Assembly: GCF_049316285.1 (NCBI RefSeq)
Contig: NZ_JBMOXA010000028.1
Location: 1 to 64,000 of the forward strand
Length of the DNA stretch: 64,000 nucleotides
Direction: 5' to 3'
Origin: Rhodoferax_B sp049316285
GTDB taxonomy: Bacteria; Pseudomonadota; Gammaproteobacteria; Burkholderiales; Burkholderiaceae_C
The notes under the pieces: model-generated
Told to the model about the DNA's origin: nothing
Databases searched by the model: none
Seen by the model: only the letters and a program-made list of their open reading frames with translations
Translations under genes and position numbers: made by a program
Shown here: piece after piece, positions 35,512 to 45,006 of the stretch
How positions within the stretch are numbered: position 1 is the first letter of the stretch
Layout of the letters: the number at the start of each line of letters is the position of its first letter

Positions 35512-36111
35512 TTGCATAGCAATCCTTTCGATACCCTGCATCCCCCTTCCGCCTGGGTGCAACGCTGGACCCACCTGATCCCCACCGCCAGCCAGGTGCT
35601 CGACGTCGCCTGCGGCCCAGGCCGGCACATGGTTTGGCTGGCCAGCCAAGGTTATGCGGTCACGGGTGTGGATCAATCCGCCGAGGCCTTGGCCAGCGCA
35701 CAAGCCCAAGCGACCGCCGCTCAAACCAGTGCCAGCGTGGATTCCGTTCGCACGCTTCAAGCGGACATAGAAAACGGCCCCTGGCCGTTCGCCGGCCAGC
35801 AATTTGCCGCCGTGGTGGTCACCAACTACCTTTGGCGCCCGCTGCTGCCACAACTCCTGGCCAGCCTGGCGCCGGGCGGCGTCTTGATCTACGAGACTTT
35901 TGCCAGCGGCAACGAAACCATAGGCAAACCCTCGCGCCCGGACTTCCTGCTGCAAACCGGCGAACTGCTGCGGGTCTGCGCCGCGCTGAGGGTGGTCGCC
36001 TTTGAAGACGGCTTTGAAGCCGAGCCCGCGCGTTTTGTGCAGCGCATCGCCGCCATCGCAGCGGCTGTGGACGCTGCAGACGGACCAGCACGCCATCACC
36101 TGCGCAGGTAA
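35512..36111 (+). CDS. class I SAM-dependent methyltransferase
   Basis: A 199-aa Rossmann-fold methyltransferase. Motif I VLDVACGPGRHMVWLA (about residues 27-42) binds S-adenosylmethionine, and GVDQSAEAL is the acidic end of strand 2. VVTNYLWRPLLPQL and the GGVLIYETFASGNE block complete the fold. The substrate is unknown. The only plausible start is the TTG at 35512 (HSNPFDTL follows), without a good ribosome-binding site. There is no ATG or GTG between the in-frame TAG at 35443 and that point. Confidence 0.85.
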   Translation: MHSNPFDTLHPPSAWVQRWTHLIPTASQVLDVACGPGRHMVWLASQGYAVTGVDQSAEALASAQAQATAAQTSASVDSVRTLQADIENGPWPFAGQQFAAVVVTNYLWRPLLPQLLASLAPGGVLIYETFASGNETIGKPSRPDFLLQTGELLRVCAALRVVAFEDGFEAEPARFVQRIAAIAAAVDAADGPARHHLRR

Positions 36112-36216
36112 AGCTTTGGCGAAGCAGGCAAACCCTGAGTCGAATTGCCGCAGGCGACTCTAGAGCACTTGCCGCTCTGGGTAGAATGCGCCTTTCTCTC
36201 GCTTGAGACTACGGAC

Positions 36217-37113
36217 ATGACACCCATTACTGGCAGCATCGTGGCGCTCGTCACCCCGATGCACGAAGACGGCAGCGTGGACTACCCCACCCTGCGCAGC
36301 TTGATCGACTGGCACATCACCGAGGGTACCGACTGCATTGGCGTGGTCGGCACGACCGGCGAATCCCCTACCGTCAATGTGGACGAACACTGCGAAATCA
36401 TTCGCGTGTCGGTTGAACAAGCCAAAAAACACACGGCGCGCCACGTGCCCATCATGGCCGGCTGTGGTGCCAACTCGACGGCGGAAGCCATAGAACTGGC
36501 CAAGTTCGCCAAAAAGGTCGGCGCCGACTGCCAATTGCAAGTTGTGCCCTACTACAACAAGCCGACGCAAGAAGGCCAGTACCTGCACTTCAAAGCCATC
36601 GCCGAAGCCGTGGGTGACCTGCCTGTCATTCTGTACAACGTGCCCGGCCGCACGGTGGCCGATATGGCGCACGACACCGTGTTGCGCCTGGCGCAGGTGC
36701 CCGGCATCGTTGGCATCAAGGAAGCCACCGGCAACATCGAACGCGCGCAGTGGCTGATCCGCGACGTGCCCAAGGGTTTCGCCGTCTATTCGGGTGATGA
36801 TCCTACCGCCGTCGCGCTGATGCTTTGCGGTGGTCAGGGCAACGTCAGCGTCACCGCCAACGTCGCGCCGCGCCTGATGCACGAACTGTGTGTAGCCGCC
36901 ATCGCTGGCGATGCACGCCGTGCCATGGAAATCCAGCGCAAGCTGATGCCGGTGCACAAGAACTTGTTCGTTGAAGCCAACCCCATTCCCGTGAAGTGGG
37001 CCATGCAGCGTATGCAGCGTTGCGGCGGAACCATGCGCTTGCCCATGACTCCACTCAGCACCGCCAACGAGGCGGTTGTGGAAAGCGCCCTACGCAGCGC
37101 CGGCCTGATTTAA
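36217..37113 (+). CDS. dapA: 4-hydroxy-tetrahydrodipicolinate synthase
   Basis: Condenses pyruvate with aspartate semialdehyde in the first committed step of lysine and diaminopimelate synthesis. The 298-aa TIM barrel starts MTPITGSIVALVTPMHEDGS. It has VVGTTGESPT, the catalytic Tyr140 (VILYNVPGRT) and the Schiff-base Lys168 (GIKEATGN). The frame runs 24 codons further upstream, but the family start is the ATG at 36217. bamC follows after 34 bp, an arrangement also known from other proteobacteria. Confidence 0.96.
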   Translation: MTPITGSIVALVTPMHEDGSVDYPTLRSLIDWHITEGTDCIGVVGTTGESPTVNVDEHCEIIRVSVEQAKKHTARHVPIMAGCGANSTAEAIELAKFAKKVGADCQLQVVPYYNKPTQEGQYLHFKAIAEAVGDLPVILYNVPGRTVADMAHDTVLRLAQVPGIVGIKEATGNIERAQWLIRDVPKGFAVYSGDDPTAVALMLCGGQGNVSVTANVAPRLMHELCVAAIAGDARRAMEIQRKLMPVHKNLFVEANPIPVKWAMQRMQRCGGTMRLPMTPLSTANEAVVESALRSAGLI

Positions 37114-37147
37114 ACAGCGCCTCATCAGAACCCCTTAGGACGATTAC

Positions 37148-38227
37148 GTGAAGCAATTTGCAAGACTCGGTTTGGTTGGCTTGGCCGCTTTGGCCCTCAC
37201 CGCATGTTCGGTGCTCGAAGGCGAAAAGATCGACTACAAGAGTGCGGCCAAGGGCCCCACGCTGGATATCCCTCCAGATCTGTCTCAACTCACCCGCGAC
37301 ACCCGCTACGTGGTGCCTGGCAGCCCCATCACCGCCAGCAACTACCGCATCGGCCAGGCTGCGCCCAAGTCGCCCACGGCTGCCACCGCCATTGGCGACG
37401 TGCGCATCGAGCGTGAAGGCACGCAGCGCTGGCTGGTGATAGACCGCCCCGCCGATCAACTCTGGGGCCCGGTACGCGACTTCTGGCAAGAAAGCGGTTT
37501 CCAATTGACGCAAGACAGCGAAACGCTGGGCATCATGGAAACCGATTGGGCGGAAAACCGTGCCAAGTTGCCGCAGGACTTCATCCGCAACTCCATCGGC
37601 AAGGTATTTGACTCGCTGTACTCCACGGGTGAACGTGACCGCTTCCGCACCCGCCTTGAGCGGCGCGCGAATGGCGGCACCGAGATCTACGTCAGCCACC
37701 GCGGCATGATAGAGGTGTACAACAGCGCGCAGAAAGACCAGACCGTTTGGCAACCGCGCCCGGCCGACCCCGAACTCGAAGCCGAGTTCCTGCGTCGCCT
37801 GATGGTGCGCCTGGGCAGCACACCAGCCCAAGCCAGTGCCGCCGTGGCCGGCCTGCCCCAGACCCAAGCGACTGCGCGTGTCAGCACCGTGGGCAACCAG
37901 CCCGTGGTGCAACTCGACGACAACTTCGACCGCGCCTGGCGCCGTGTCGGCCTGACACTGGACCGTACCGGCTTCACCGTGGAAGACCGCGACCGCACCC
38001 AAGGCCTGTACTTCGTGCGCTACGTGTCGCCGTCGGACAAAAAAGAGCCCGGCTTCTTTGCCAACCTGTTCAGCTCCAGCAAGGCCGTGCCGCCGCAGAA
38101 GTACCGTATCGCGGTGCGCAGCCAAGGCACGGCAACCATGGTGTCGGTGCTCAACGCCGAAGGCGCTGCCGATTCGTCGGACAACGCACGCCGCATCGTG
38201 CAAGTCATTGCCGACGATCTGAAGTAA
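37148..38227 (+). CDS. bamC: outer membrane assembly lipoprotein BamC
   Basis: A 359-aa lipoprotein (NlpB) of the beta-barrel assembly machine at the outer membrane. The GTG start gives a short signal peptide with lipobox LTAC, and the mature chain starts CSVLEGEKIDYKS. The DIPPDLSQLTRDTRY segment is the conserved unstructured N-terminal part that contacts BamD. Two helix-grip domains follow (about residues 85-190 and 245-359). It lies between dapA and the metallo-hydrolase gene in one probable operon. Confidence 0.92.
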   Translation: MKQFARLGLVGLAALALTACSVLEGEKIDYKSAAKGPTLDIPPDLSQLTRDTRYVVPGSPITASNYRIGQAAPKSPTAATAIGDVRIEREGTQRWLVIDRPADQLWGPVRDFWQESGFQLTQDSETLGIMETDWAENRAKLPQDFIRNSIGKVFDSLYSTGERDRFRTRLERRANGGTEIYVSHRGMIEVYNSAQKDQTVWQPRPADPELEAEFLRRLMVRLGSTPAQASAAVAGLPQTQATARVSTVGNQPVVQLDDNFDRAWRRVGLTLDRTGFTVEDRDRTQGLYFVRYVSPSDKKEPGFFANLFSSSKAVPPQKYRIAVRSQGTATMVSVLNAEGAADSSDNARRIVQVIADDLK

Positions 38228-38263
38228 GTTAACAAGCGGTTCGTTTTCAAGAGGATTCCCGCT

Positions 38264-39040
38264 GTGCTGCGGTTCAAGAACCTGGGCAGCGGGAGCACCG
38301 GCAACGCCACGGTGGTGGAAGCCAGCGATGGCCTGCACACCAGCCGCCTGCTCGTCGACTGCGGCCTGGGCATTCGCACCATCGCCCAGCGCCTGGGCCA
38401 AGCCGGGCTCGCGCCTCAGCTGCTCGACGGCATCTTCATCACCCACGAACACAGCGACCACATTGGTTGCGTGCAAAAACTGGCGCGCAGCCACCGCATC
38501 CCGGTGTGGATGAGCGCTGGCACCCACCAGGGCATGGCGCAGGCCGACTTTGACGGCCTGTTGCACACCGTGGCCGATAACGACGTGGTGGCCCTGGGCG
38601 CGCTGCAGTTCACACCCTTTGCCGTGCCGCACGATGCGCGCGAGCCCTTGCAACTCACCTGCACCGATGGCGCCAACCGGCTGGGCATACTGACCGACCT
38701 GGGCCACGCCGACCTCAACGTGATGCAGCACCTGACGGGCTGCCACGCGTTATTGCTGGAATGCAACCACGACCCGGCCCTGCTCAGCCACTCCAGCTAC
38801 CCGGCCTTCCTGAAACGGCGTATCAGCGGGCCCTACGGCCACCTGGACAATCTGGCCGCCGCCAGCATCGCAGCGGCCGCAGCAGCAGCTGGCGCCCGGC
38901 AAATTGTGGCGGCCCATTTGAGCCGGCAGAACAACCGGCCCGATCTGGCGCTTCAAGCCCTGGCCGAAGCGCCAGGCTGCGCTCAACTGGCGTTGTCGGT
39001 GGCCGATCCACAAAGCGGCTCCGACTGGTTCATCGTCTAG
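38264..39040 (+). CDS. MBL-fold metallo-hydrolase (YycJ/WalJ-like)
   Basis: A 258-aa metallo-beta-lactamase-fold enzyme. It begins FKNLGSGSTGNATVVE, the typical start of the YycJ/WalJ group, and has the metal-binding motif ITHEHSDHIG (about residues 61-70). The following strands supply LLLECNHDP and VAAHLSRQNN. Relatives are thought to be nucleases or phosphodiesterases, but this one is not assigned a substrate. The start is GTG. It follows bamC after 36 bp. Confidence 0.9.
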   Translation: MLRFKNLGSGSTGNATVVEASDGLHTSRLLVDCGLGIRTIAQRLGQAGLAPQLLDGIFITHEHSDHIGCVQKLARSHRIPVWMSAGTHQGMAQADFDGLLHTVADNDVVALGALQFTPFAVPHDAREPLQLTCTDGANRLGILTDLGHADLNVMQHLTGCHALLLECNHDPALLSHSSYPAFLKRRISGPYGHLDNLAAASIAAAAAAAGARQIVAAHLSRQNNRPDLALQALAEAPGCAQLALSVADPQSGSDWFIV

Positions 39041-39081
39041 CCGACCACAACACTGCGGCGGCGTCATCTATGCTGGATTCT

Positions 39082-39909
39082 TCAGGACTTGAAGAACGCC
39101 AGGAGGTCGGCGTTGATCACCTCAGGGTGGGTGGTGAACATGCCGTGCGGGTAACCGGCGTAAACCTTCAGCGTGCCCTTCTTCAACAGTTTCACAGCCA
39201 GCTCCGCCGAATCGGCGATGGGCACGATCTGGTCGTCGTCGCCGTGCATCACCAGCGTGGGCACGTCTATCTTCTTCAGGTCTTCGGTGAAGTCGGTTTC
39301 TGAAAAGGCTTTCACACAATCATATTGGCTCTTCACCGAACCCAGCATGCCCTGCAGCCACCATTTCTCGCGCACACCTTCGAGCACCTTGGCTCCGGGC
39401 CGGTTAAAGCCGTAGAACGGCATGGTGATGTCTTTGTAGAAGTCGGGGCGGTTGTTGGCCACACCGGCACGAATGCCATCAAACACCTCCATCGGCAGGC
39501 CACCGGGGTTGGCTTCGGTCTTCAGCATGATGGGGGGCACGGCGCTCATCAGCACGGCCTTGGCCACACGCTTGCCGCCATGGCGCGCGATGTAGTGCGC
39601 CACCTCACCGCCGCCGGTGGAATGGCCGACGTGGATGGCGTTCTTCAGGTCCAGCGCTTCGGTGAGCGCGGCCAGGTCATCGGCATAGTGGTCCATGTCG
39701 TTGCCTTCCCAGGTTTGGCTGGAGCGGCCGTGGCCTCGGCGGTCGTGGGCGATGACGCGGTAACCTTGCTGCAGGAAATAAAGCATCTGGATGTCCCAAT
39801 CGTCGGCGGTCAGCGGCCAGCCGTGCGAGAACACGATGGGCTGGGCCGACTTGTCGCCCCAGTCCTTGTAGAAAATGTCAACGCCGTCTTTGGTCTTGAT
39901 GGTGCTCAT
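39082..39909 (-). CDS. alpha/beta hydrolase, cofactor-free haloperoxidase/perhydrolase type
   Basis: A 275-aa alpha/beta hydrolase. The oxyanion-hole FSHGWPL, the nucleophile Ser97 in VGHSTGG, the Asp in HGDDDQIVP and the His in YPHGMF are all present. High similarity to the non-heme chloroperoxidase (perhydrolase) group is suggested by FYKDWGD at the N-terminus and the IAHDRRGHGRSS block. Such enzymes are in practice esterases with perhydrolysis side activity. GGAAT precedes the ATG. It is the last gene of the minus-strand set that starts with the isochorismatase-like hydrolase, 74 bp after the SLAC1-type gene. Confidence 0.9.
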   Translation of the reverse strand: MSTIKTKDGVDIFYKDWGDKSAQPIVFSHGWPLTADDWDIQMLYFLQQGYRVIAHDRRGHGRSSQTWEGNDMDHYADDLAALTEALDLKNAIHVGHSTGGGEVAHYIARHGGKRVAKAVLMSAVPPIMLKTEANPGGLPMEVFDGIRAGVANNRPDFYKDITMPFYGFNRPGAKVLEGVREKWWLQGMLGSVKSQYDCVKAFSETDFTEDLKKIDVPTLVMHGDDDQIVPIADSAELAVKLLKKGTLKVYAGYPHGMFTTHPEVINADLLAFFKS

Positions 39910-39983
39910 GGAGTGATTCCTTGATCGGTTGGGACGCTTGATGCCTGATCACAGGCGGGAGTTACAGCGGATGCTGTGGAAAC

Positions 39984-40982
39984 TTAATCCTCGCGAAAAG
40001 CCGCACCGCTGGCCATGTGCAGCGCGGTACGCACCGCAATCCACAACACGATGCCATTGGCCACGGCCAATGCGACGAACGCAATCACCTGGGTGTAGAC
40101 GGAGGGCCGGGCATGGAAGAAGGCAATCGAAGCCCCGGCCCAGCCATCGGCCGGAAACGTCATGGCCCACCAGCTCATGAAGAACGGACCGTGCGCCACA
40201 TGGCGCCACAGCGTGGCCAGCAGAATGGCGATGAACAGCGCCAGGCAGTAGAGGATGTCGCCCAGCGCGCCGGCCTGCCCGCCGGTGAACGCCAGGTAGG
40301 CCGACAAGCCAATCGACGGCGGCGCCAGCAGGATGAACAGCGTGGGCATGCTGCGCTGGCTCATCACCGGCACAAACAACACGCGGTGCAGCACGATAGT
40401 GAAAAACGCCAGCCAGAAGATCAGGCCGACCGAGAAGAAGAACCAGCTGATCTCGACATAACCCAAGGGCACGCCGCCCACGGGTACCAGAATGTTGCCG
40501 ACCACGGGAATGAACCAGGCCGGAGTGAGCACACTTTCATCCTGCGCATGCAGAATCCAGCGCCGAATCAAGGTGACGGCCAGCACAAAATGCATCACCG
40601 CACCGGCCCACCACAACCCATGGGCCACGGGCAATGCGTAGGCACGCAAACCTATGGACAACACCACCATAGACACCGATACCGCCGGAAAGAAACTGGA
40701 ACGCACGGGGTGTGCAAACTCTTGCGCCACCTCGGCAAAACAAAAGCCGAGTTTGGCCAGATGGGCCAGCACCAGCGCGCAAAAAATCAGCACCGCCAGC
40801 GCCAGCAGGACCTGGCTGATCCACAGCGGCGCGCCCAGCACACGATGCGCGGCACCCCAGGCGTTGGACAAGCCGCCAATGCCCATCACCATGCCAAACA
40901 TGGCAATAGACAGCCTTGCGAGAACAGGCTTTTCGGCCATAGGCTCCTGGCTTGCCTGCGCCGCAGCAGTGGTTTCACTCAT
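39984..40982 (-). CDS. SLAC1/TehA-type anion channel
   Basis: A 332-aa membrane protein with about ten hydrophobic helices and the SLAC1/TehA fold signature (FGMVMGIGGLSNAW at the first helix; VGGVPLGYVEISWFFFSVGL mid-chain). The family includes anion channels, the E. coli tellurite-resistance protein TehA and fungal dicarboxylate or sulfite carriers. Its ATG overlaps the stop codon of the upstream MFS gene by 4 bp, so translation is coupled. The context suggests export or uptake of an anionic product of the neighbouring hydrolases; this is inference. Confidence 0.88.
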   Translation of the reverse strand: MSETTAAAQASQEPMAEKPVLARLSIAMFGMVMGIGGLSNAWGAAHRVLGAPLWISQVLLALAVLIFCALVLAHLAKLGFCFAEVAQEFAHPVRSSFFPAVSVSMVVLSIGLRAYALPVAHGLWWAGAVMHFVLAVTLIRRWILHAQDESVLTPAWFIPVVGNILVPVGGVPLGYVEISWFFFSVGLIFWLAFFTIVLHRVLFVPVMSQRSMPTLFILLAPPSIGLSAYLAFTGGQAGALGDILYCLALFIAILLATLWRHVAHGPFFMSWWAMTFPADGWAGASIAFFHARPSVYTQVIAFVALAVANGIVLWIAVRTALHMASGAAFRED

Positions 40983-42640
40983 GGCGCGGCCCCAGCATCA
41001 GTGTGGGTTGGTGGCTTGCCGTGTTTCAAGTCCAGTGCCAGGTAGTGGTGCACCACCGGCTTGTCCGGCCCGGTGTGGTAACGCAACACATCGCCTTGCA
41101 GGTCGGCATCGGCCTTGGACACCCGTTGGTGTTGGCGCAAGTGCTCGGCCCAGGACTCGACCATGAACCACTCGACCACCAGGCCGCTTTGCCCGGTGTG
41201 CTCGGCCACGCCCCAGGCGTAGGCGCCATCGCGTCGGCGCTCCTGCTCCAGATGGCGCATGGCGTACAGGAAACCGGGAAGATCCTTCTTCGCGATCTGG
41301 TATTCGATCTGCACCAGCACCGGCCCGCGGTCATGCGCCGGGGGTGTCGTCAGCATGGGCTCAGGCCAATGATTGGAAGGCTGCAGATCGGCCTCGCCGG
41401 TGGGTAATTTGACGCGGTCGAAGATGAATGCCACCAGCACCAAACCAGCTCCGCCCAGCAGCAAGGTGCTGGGAATGCCGATCTCTTGCGCCACCAGGCC
41501 CCAGCACAAGCTGCCGGCGGCCATGGCACCGTTGAACACCATCAGGTAGATCGCCAGCCCGCGGCCGCGCACCCAGTTGGGCAACACCGCCTGCGCCACA
41601 CCGTTGAAGGTGGTGAGCGAAATGATCCAGCCCGCGCCCAGCGCCAGCATCAGCAGCACCGCCAGCCACTGGGGTGGCGCCAGCGCCAGCAAACCCATCA
41701 CAGCGGCGCTGAGCAGCGAAGCCGTGAGCACCAGCCCATCGGCGTTCAGCCGCAGCCGCAGCTTGGGCAACAGCAAGGCGCCGAGTATCGCCCCTGCCCC
41801 CACGGCCCCAAGCATCACACCATAGAACCCTGCCGTGCCGCCCAGCATGCGCCGCGACACCAATGGCAACAGTGCCCACACCGAGCTGGCAAACAGGAAG
41901 AACACCGCCGCGCGCAACAACACCACGTGTAATTCGCGGCTGGCACGCGCATAACGCAAGCCCGCACGGAACGCACCGAAAAACTGCTCGGATAAACCGG
42001 TGTCCACCGCCGGCGGCCTGCGCCACCACAGCAACGCCGCGATGACGAACACATAACTCAGCACATCGGCCCCGTAGGCCATGGAGGCCCCAAAGCTGGC
42101 CAGCAGTACACCGCCCAGCGCCGGACCAATGGCACGCGCCACGTTCACGCCCAAGGAGTTCAATGCCACGGCGTTCTTCAAGTCCTTGCGCGGCACCAGC
42201 TCGGGCACGATGGACTGCCAGGTCGGCCCCATCAACGCGGCGCCAATGCCGCCGACAAAGGTCAACGCCACCAGGTACTCCACGGTGACTGCATTGGTCT
42301 TCGACAAGTAGAGCAAAGTGCCGCTGACCGCCGCCAGCAAAATCTGCACGGCAATGAGGAAGCGGCGGCGATCCAGAATGTCGGACAACACCCCTGCGGG
42401 AATCGCCAGCAGAAAAATCGGCAAGGTCGCAGCGGTCTGGATCAACGACACCGCTGCCGGACTGGCCGACAATTCGGTGACCATCCACGAACTGGCCACA
42501 TCACGCATGAAGCTGCCGATGTTGCCCAGCACCGTGGCCACCCACAACACGGCAAACACCGGCTGCGCCAGCGGTGCAAAACTGCTGCTTGCGGGCGTGG
42601 CCGCATGGGCATTGGGGTTGGAATGTGGGTCAGGCGCCAT
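40979..42640 (-). CDS. MFS transporter with C-terminal ABM-like domain
   Basis: A 553-aa protein of the MFS_3/EntS-like exporter group. About twelve membrane helices occupy residues 20-420 (VLWVATVLGNIGSFMRDVASSWM at the first). A soluble C-terminal part (about 440-545; VLVQIEYQIAKKDLPGFLYAM) looks like a dimeric alpha/beta barrel of the antibiotic-biosynthesis-monooxygenase type. This architecture is known in the family; the role of the extra domain is not clear. The gene overlaps the DoxX gene upstream by 11 bp and the SLAC1-type gene downstream by 4 bp. Confidence 0.88.
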   Translation of the reverse strand: MAPDPHSNPNAHAATPASSSFAPLAQPVFAVLWVATVLGNIGSFMRDVASSWMVTELSASPAAVSLIQTAATLPIFLLAIPAGVLSDILDRRRFLIAVQILLAAVSGTLLYLSKTNAVTVEYLVALTFVGGIGAALMGPTWQSIVPELVPRKDLKNAVALNSLGVNVARAIGPALGGVLLASFGASMAYGADVLSYVFVIAALLWWRRPPAVDTGLSEQFFGAFRAGLRYARASRELHVVLLRAAVFFLFASSVWALLPLVSRRMLGGTAGFYGVMLGAVGAGAILGALLLPKLRLRLNADGLVLTASLLSAAVMGLLALAPPQWLAVLLMLALGAGWIISLTTFNGVAQAVLPNWVRGRGLAIYLMVFNGAMAAGSLCWGLVAQEIGIPSTLLLGGAGLVLVAFIFDRVKLPTGEADLQPSNHWPEPMLTTPPAHDRGPVLVQIEYQIAKKDLPGFLYAMRHLEQERRRDGAYAWGVAEHTGQSGLVVEWFMVESWAEHLRQHQRVSKADADLQGDVLRYHTGPDKPVVHHYLALDLKHGKPPTHTDAGAAP

Positions 42641-43037
42641 GGCCCCCTCCTAGATCAATCCAGGCCACCAGCAAGAAGCCACCGGCCAGGCCCCAGTGTT
42701 CGAAGAAGGCATTCGCCACGGCGAGGCGTTTGGACTTGGGGGCACTCCAAAAGCGGTCGGCCAAAAAGTTGGCCATCACGGTGAAACCGGCCAAGGCCAA
42801 GGCGCCGAGCCAGCGGTGGTAACCCGTGAGTATCATGGCCGACGCCGCAAACTCCATGACGATGGTGCTGACCGCCAACGGCGCGGCTGGGCGCAGGCCG
42901 AAGTGATGCATCTCCATCACCGCTGCCTTGAAGTTGCGGGCCTTGTCGAAAGCGCCTTGCAGATAGGCCGCGCAGAGAAACAGCAGCGCCAACCAATGCA
43001 CCCAGGGCGCAATAAAACCCAAACGAAGCTGTTCCAT
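42630..43037 (-). CDS. DoxX family membrane protein
   Basis: A 135-aa protein with four hydrophobic helices. It starts at the ATG overlapping the amidohydrolase stop codon (TGATG). The segments LALLFLCAAYLQGAFDKARNF and AVSTIVMEFAASAMILTGYHRWLGAL fit DoxX/DoxD-like proteins. Such proteins are found with redox and stress functions but have no agreed reaction. The frame is open far upstream inside the amidohydrolase gene, which is a shadow. Tight overlaps on both sides make it a core part of this operon. Confidence 0.87.
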   Translation of the reverse strand: MEQLRLGFIAPWVHWLALLFLCAAYLQGAFDKARNFKAAVMEMHHFGLRPAAPLAVSTIVMEFAASAMILTGYHRWLGALALAGFTVMANFLADRFWSAPKSKRLAVANAFFEHWGLAGGFLLVAWIDLGGGHGA

Positions 43038-44923
43038 CAAACCGCCCAGCAGGCACAGCCCAGGGCGCCCCAGAAACTCTTCAGATCGGCGATGGGCAGC
43101 TTGCTGCTCCAGGCGGTGGCGTGTTGGTGGCCGTGCATATTGCAATCGTTGGCGCAGGCGCAAGCGGCTGCCGCCTGGCGCAGCGTGGCCTGCAGCGGCG
43201 CACCTTGTTCGCCCCATGCCGCGTAGCCGCCAAAGCGGCGCACCGGCGACCAATCGGGCATGGCCAGGGGTGGCGCACTGTCGTCATGCGGCGCAAAGTC
43301 GCCGGCACCGTAGACCACTTTGCCGCCGACCACGGTGAGCAGTGCGGTGGTATCGGCAATGTCGGATTCGGCGCAGGCAAAGAAGTCGCGGTCAGGCACC
43401 ACCAGATCGGCAAACTGGCCAACTTCTATGCGGCCCTTCTTACCCACTTCATTGCTGAACCAGGTGACGTTTTCGGTCCACATGCGCAGTGCGGCTTCAC
43501 GATCGAGGCAATTGCGCTGCGGCGTGATCTGCAGGCCGCCCACGGTCTTGCCGGTGATGAGCCACGACAAGGAAACCCAGGGGTTGTACGACGCCACACG
43601 CGTGGCATCGGTGCCGGCCGAAACGTTCACACCCTTCTCCAACATACGCTTCACCGGCGGCGTGGCCTCGGCCGCGCCATGGCCGTAGCGTTCCACAAAG
43701 TACTCGCCCTGGTAGGCCATGCGGTGCTGCACCGCGATGCCACCACCCAGCGCAGCGATGCGGTCGATCGACTGTTCAGAAATGGTTTCGCAGTGGTCGA
43801 AAAACCAGTTCAGACCTTGCAGCGGCACTTCCTGGTTCACACGCTCAAACACGTCGAGTGCACGGCTGATGGTTTCGTCGTAGGTGGCATGCAAGCGCCA
43901 CGGCCAGCGGTTCTGCGCCAGCAAGCGCACCACCTCTTCCAGCTCACCTTCCATCTCGGGGCCCATGTCGGGGCGCGGTTGGCGGAAGTCTTCGAAGTCG
44001 GCGGCCGAAAACACCAACATCTCGCCCGCACCGTTGTGGCGGAAGTAATCGGTGCCCTGTTTGTACTGCGAGGTGGCCGTCCAGTTGAGGAAGTCTTCCT
44101 TCTCCTTTTTCGGCTTTTGCGTGAACAGGTTGTAGGCCAAGCGTATGGTGAGCTGGTTGGCATCGGCCAGCTCCTGGATCACCTTGTAGTCGTCTGGGTA
44201 GTTCTGGAAACCGCCGCCGGCATCGATGGCACCGGTCACCCCCAGGCGGTTCAACTCGCGCATGAAGTGGCGCGTAGAGTTGAGTTGGTATTCGTACGGC
44301 AGCTTGGGACCCTTGGCCAACGTGGCGTACAGAATTGACGCGTTGGGTTTGGCCAGCAGCAAACCCGTGGGGTTGCCCGCGCTGTCGCGCACAATTTCGC
44401 CACCGGGCGGTGGCGGTGTGTCCTTGGTATAGCCCACGGCGCGCATGGCAGCACCGTTGAGCAAGGCGCGGTCGTAAAGATGCAGCAAGAACACCGGGGT
44501 GTCGGGCGCCACGGCGTTCAGCTCATCAATGGTGGGCAAGCGTTTCTCGGCAAACTGGTGCTCGGTAAAACCACCAACCACACGCACCCATTGGGGCGCA
44601 GGCGTGATGGCCACCTGGCGCTTGAGCATGCCCATGGCGTCGGCCAGGCTCTTCACGCCATCCCAGCGCAACTCCAGGTTGAAGTTCAGCCCACCACGGA
44701 TGATGTGCAGGTGGTTGTCGATCAACCCGGGCAACACGCGGCGGCCGCGCAGGTCGATGAGTTTGGTATCCGCCCCCGCCAATGCCATCACTTCCTGGTC
44801 GTGGCCCACGCGCACGAAGCGGCCGTTTTGAATGGCGACAGCGCTGGCCGTTGGGTTGGCACGGTCTAGCGTGGTGAACAGGCCACGGTGCAGGATGAGT
44901 TCGGGGGTGGTGCGTTCAGCCAT
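43037..44923 (-). CDS. amidohydrolase, YtcJ-like
   Basis: A 628-aa metal-dependent hydrolase of the amidohydrolase superfamily, YtcJ/N-substituted-formamide-deformylase group. The metal motif DNHLHI follows GRRVLPGLI (about residues 60-74). Later ligands lie in LHATYDET, FDHCETI and SAGTDATRV. The end of the enzyme core (GQFADLVVPDRD) is as expected for the superfamily. A C-terminal extension (about 590-628) is rich in Cys and His, with CACANDCNMHGHQH and GCACWAV. The family acts on cyclic or N-acyl amides; the substrate here is unknown. It starts 83 bp after the isochorismatase-like gene. Confidence 0.9.
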   Translation of the reverse strand: MAERTTPELILHRGLFTTLDRANPTASAVAIQNGRFVRVGHDQEVMALAGADTKLIDLRGRRVLPGLIDNHLHIIRGGLNFNLELRWDGVKSLADAMGMLKRQVAITPAPQWVRVVGGFTEHQFAEKRLPTIDELNAVAPDTPVFLLHLYDRALLNGAAMRAVGYTKDTPPPPGGEIVRDSAGNPTGLLLAKPNASILYATLAKGPKLPYEYQLNSTRHFMRELNRLGVTGAIDAGGGFQNYPDDYKVIQELADANQLTIRLAYNLFTQKPKKEKEDFLNWTATSQYKQGTDYFRHNGAGEMLVFSAADFEDFRQPRPDMGPEMEGELEEVVRLLAQNRWPWRLHATYDETISRALDVFERVNQEVPLQGLNWFFDHCETISEQSIDRIAALGGGIAVQHRMAYQGEYFVERYGHGAAEATPPVKRMLEKGVNVSAGTDATRVASYNPWVSLSWLITGKTVGGLQITPQRNCLDREAALRMWTENVTWFSNEVGKKGRIEVGQFADLVVPDRDFFACAESDIADTTALLTVVGGKVVYGAGDFAPHDDSAPPLAMPDWSPVRRFGGYAAWGEQGAPLQATLRQAAAACACANDCNMHGHQHATAWSSKLPIADLKSFWGALGCACWAV

Positions 44924-45006
44924 GGTGCGTCTTCTGAAGATTTGCAGTTGAGAAAGGCTCTGCCGCCAGGGGAGCAGAGCCCGGGTACGTCTAGCGTACC
45001 GAGTGT

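Noticed and set aside
35317..36111. Read-through of TAG to give one long methyltransferase (pyrrolysine or suppression)
   Set aside because: Nothing in the window suggests TAG recoding; two separate products are the simpler reading.
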